Shown: piece by piece, positions 12,441 through 12,757 of the stretch
Position numbering within the stretch: the first letter of the stretch is position 1
How the letters are laid out: each line of letters starts with the position of its first letter
Origin: Clostridium sp.
GTDB taxonomy: Bacteria; Bacillota; Clostridia; Acetivibrionales; Acetivibrionaceae
DNA length: 12,757 nucleotides
Assembly: GCA_012841175.1 (NCBI GenBank)
Contig: DUVG01000053.1
Coordinates: forward strand, 1 to 12,757
Direction of reading: 5' to 3'
The notes under the pieces: model-generated
Told to the model about the DNA's origin: nothing
Database searches by the model: none
Seen by the model: the letters and a program-made list of their open reading frames with translations, nothing else
Program-made: the position numbers and the translations under genes

Positions 12441-12757
12441 TTATTTTTTAAGTAAATTAAGGTTTTCAAGAATTTTTCTTGTGGATTTGGCTCTGTTCAT
12501 AGTTAAAAGATGAATGCCGTCCACTCCGTTGTCTATTAAATCCTGCATTTGGTTACATGCATATTCTATGCCTGCTTTTAGCATGTCATCTGGATTATCA
12601 CCGTACTTATCCATAACAATAACCAGCTCTGCAGGAATTGATGCACCACAAAGGGATGCTATTCTTTTTATTTGGTCTGCCCTAAAAACAGGCATAATAC
12701 CAGGTGTTACAGGACAGGTAATTCCTAATGAAATAGCCCTGTCTAAAAAATCATAAA
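12441..12757 (-). CDS. metF: 5,10-methylenetetrahydrofolate reductase, C-terminal part (5' truncated)
   Basis: The frame is open from the right edge to TAA at 12443-12441, giving 104 residues of a family that is normally about 290 long. PVTPGIMPVFRADQIKRI carries the family's conserved T-P-G-I-x-P block, followed by CGASIPAELV and, near the end, NGVDGIHLLTMNRAK, the typical last beta-alpha unit of the TIM barrel. The enzyme reduces 5,10-methylene- to 5-methyl-tetrahydrofolate with FAD, supplying methyl groups for methionine synthesis or, in acetogens, the methyl branch of the Wood-Ljungdahl pathway. The part visible does not show whether it is a stand-alone MetF or the end of a fused homocysteine methyltransferase-MetF protein. 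It is convergent with spoIVFB and not functionally linked to it. Confidence 0.9.
   Translation of the reverse strand, partial: YDFLDRAISLGITCPVTPGIMPVFRADQIKRIASLCGASIPAELVIVMDKYGDNPDDMLKAGIEYACNQMQDLIDNGVDGIHLLTMNRAKSTRKILENLNLLKK

Noticed and set aside
12514..12756. Plus-strand open frame at the right edge
   Set aside because: It is the complement of the metF reading frame, which has clear family motifs.

Overview
The window looks like a chromosomal segment of a low-G+C, endospore-forming Firmicute of the class Clostridia. The reasons are strongly A+T-rich DNA, purine-rich ribosome binding sites with several TTG starts, a MecA adaptor, a maf-mreBCD-pbp2-minCDE cluster, and a SpoIVFA/SpoIVFB-like pair. 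The genus cannot be fixed from sequence reading alone. No rRNA, tRNA, CRISPR array, insertion sequence or prophage block is visible.

Region 1 (1-1560) holds the 3' end of a SpoIIE/RsbU-type PP2C phosphatase on the plus strand. It meets, tail to tail with a 4-base overlap, a minus-strand DUF6648-like gene. mecA follows, also on the minus strand. The DUF6648-like gene has a near-consensus sigma-A promoter overlaid by a perfect 11-bp inverted repeat. Between it and mecA lies a short coding-like relic interrupted by a TAG codon.

Region 2 (1743-2606) is one unrecognised plus-strand gene of 287 codons, divergent from mecA. Its C-terminal tail resembles a module found in phage and recombination proteins.

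Region 3 (2671-8668) is the cell-shape operon: maf, mreB, mreC, mreD, mrdA/pbp2 and minC, with short gaps and one good promoter before maf. MreBCD and PBP2 build the lateral wall; MinC is the FtsZ-assembly inhibitor. A 280-bp gap follows minC, carrying a TTGACA-17-TATAGT promoter that should drive minD-minE-mgsA. A rho-independent terminator closes that unit. Cell elongation and division-site placement are therefore encoded side by side but as two promoter units.

Region 4 (10526-12426) is a sporulation pair: a membrane-anchored protein with a degenerate M23/LytM domain (SpoIVFA-like), then the M50 intramembrane metalloprotease SpoIVFB. In Bacillus the equivalent pair controls pro-sigma-K cleavage in the mother cell. 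The SpoIVFB reading frame seems to begin upstream of its first ATG, at an ATA next to a G-rich Shine-Dalgarno that is itself buried in a perfect 10-bp hairpin. A symmetrical terminator that includes the spoIVFB stop codon separates it from a convergent, truncated metF-type methylenetetrahydrofolate reductase gene that runs off the right edge.

Most of the window is conserved core-genome content. The points most worth following up are the spoIVFB start and hairpin, the altered active-site loop of MgsA, the palindrome over the DUF6648-like promoter, and the unknown protein at 1743-2606.
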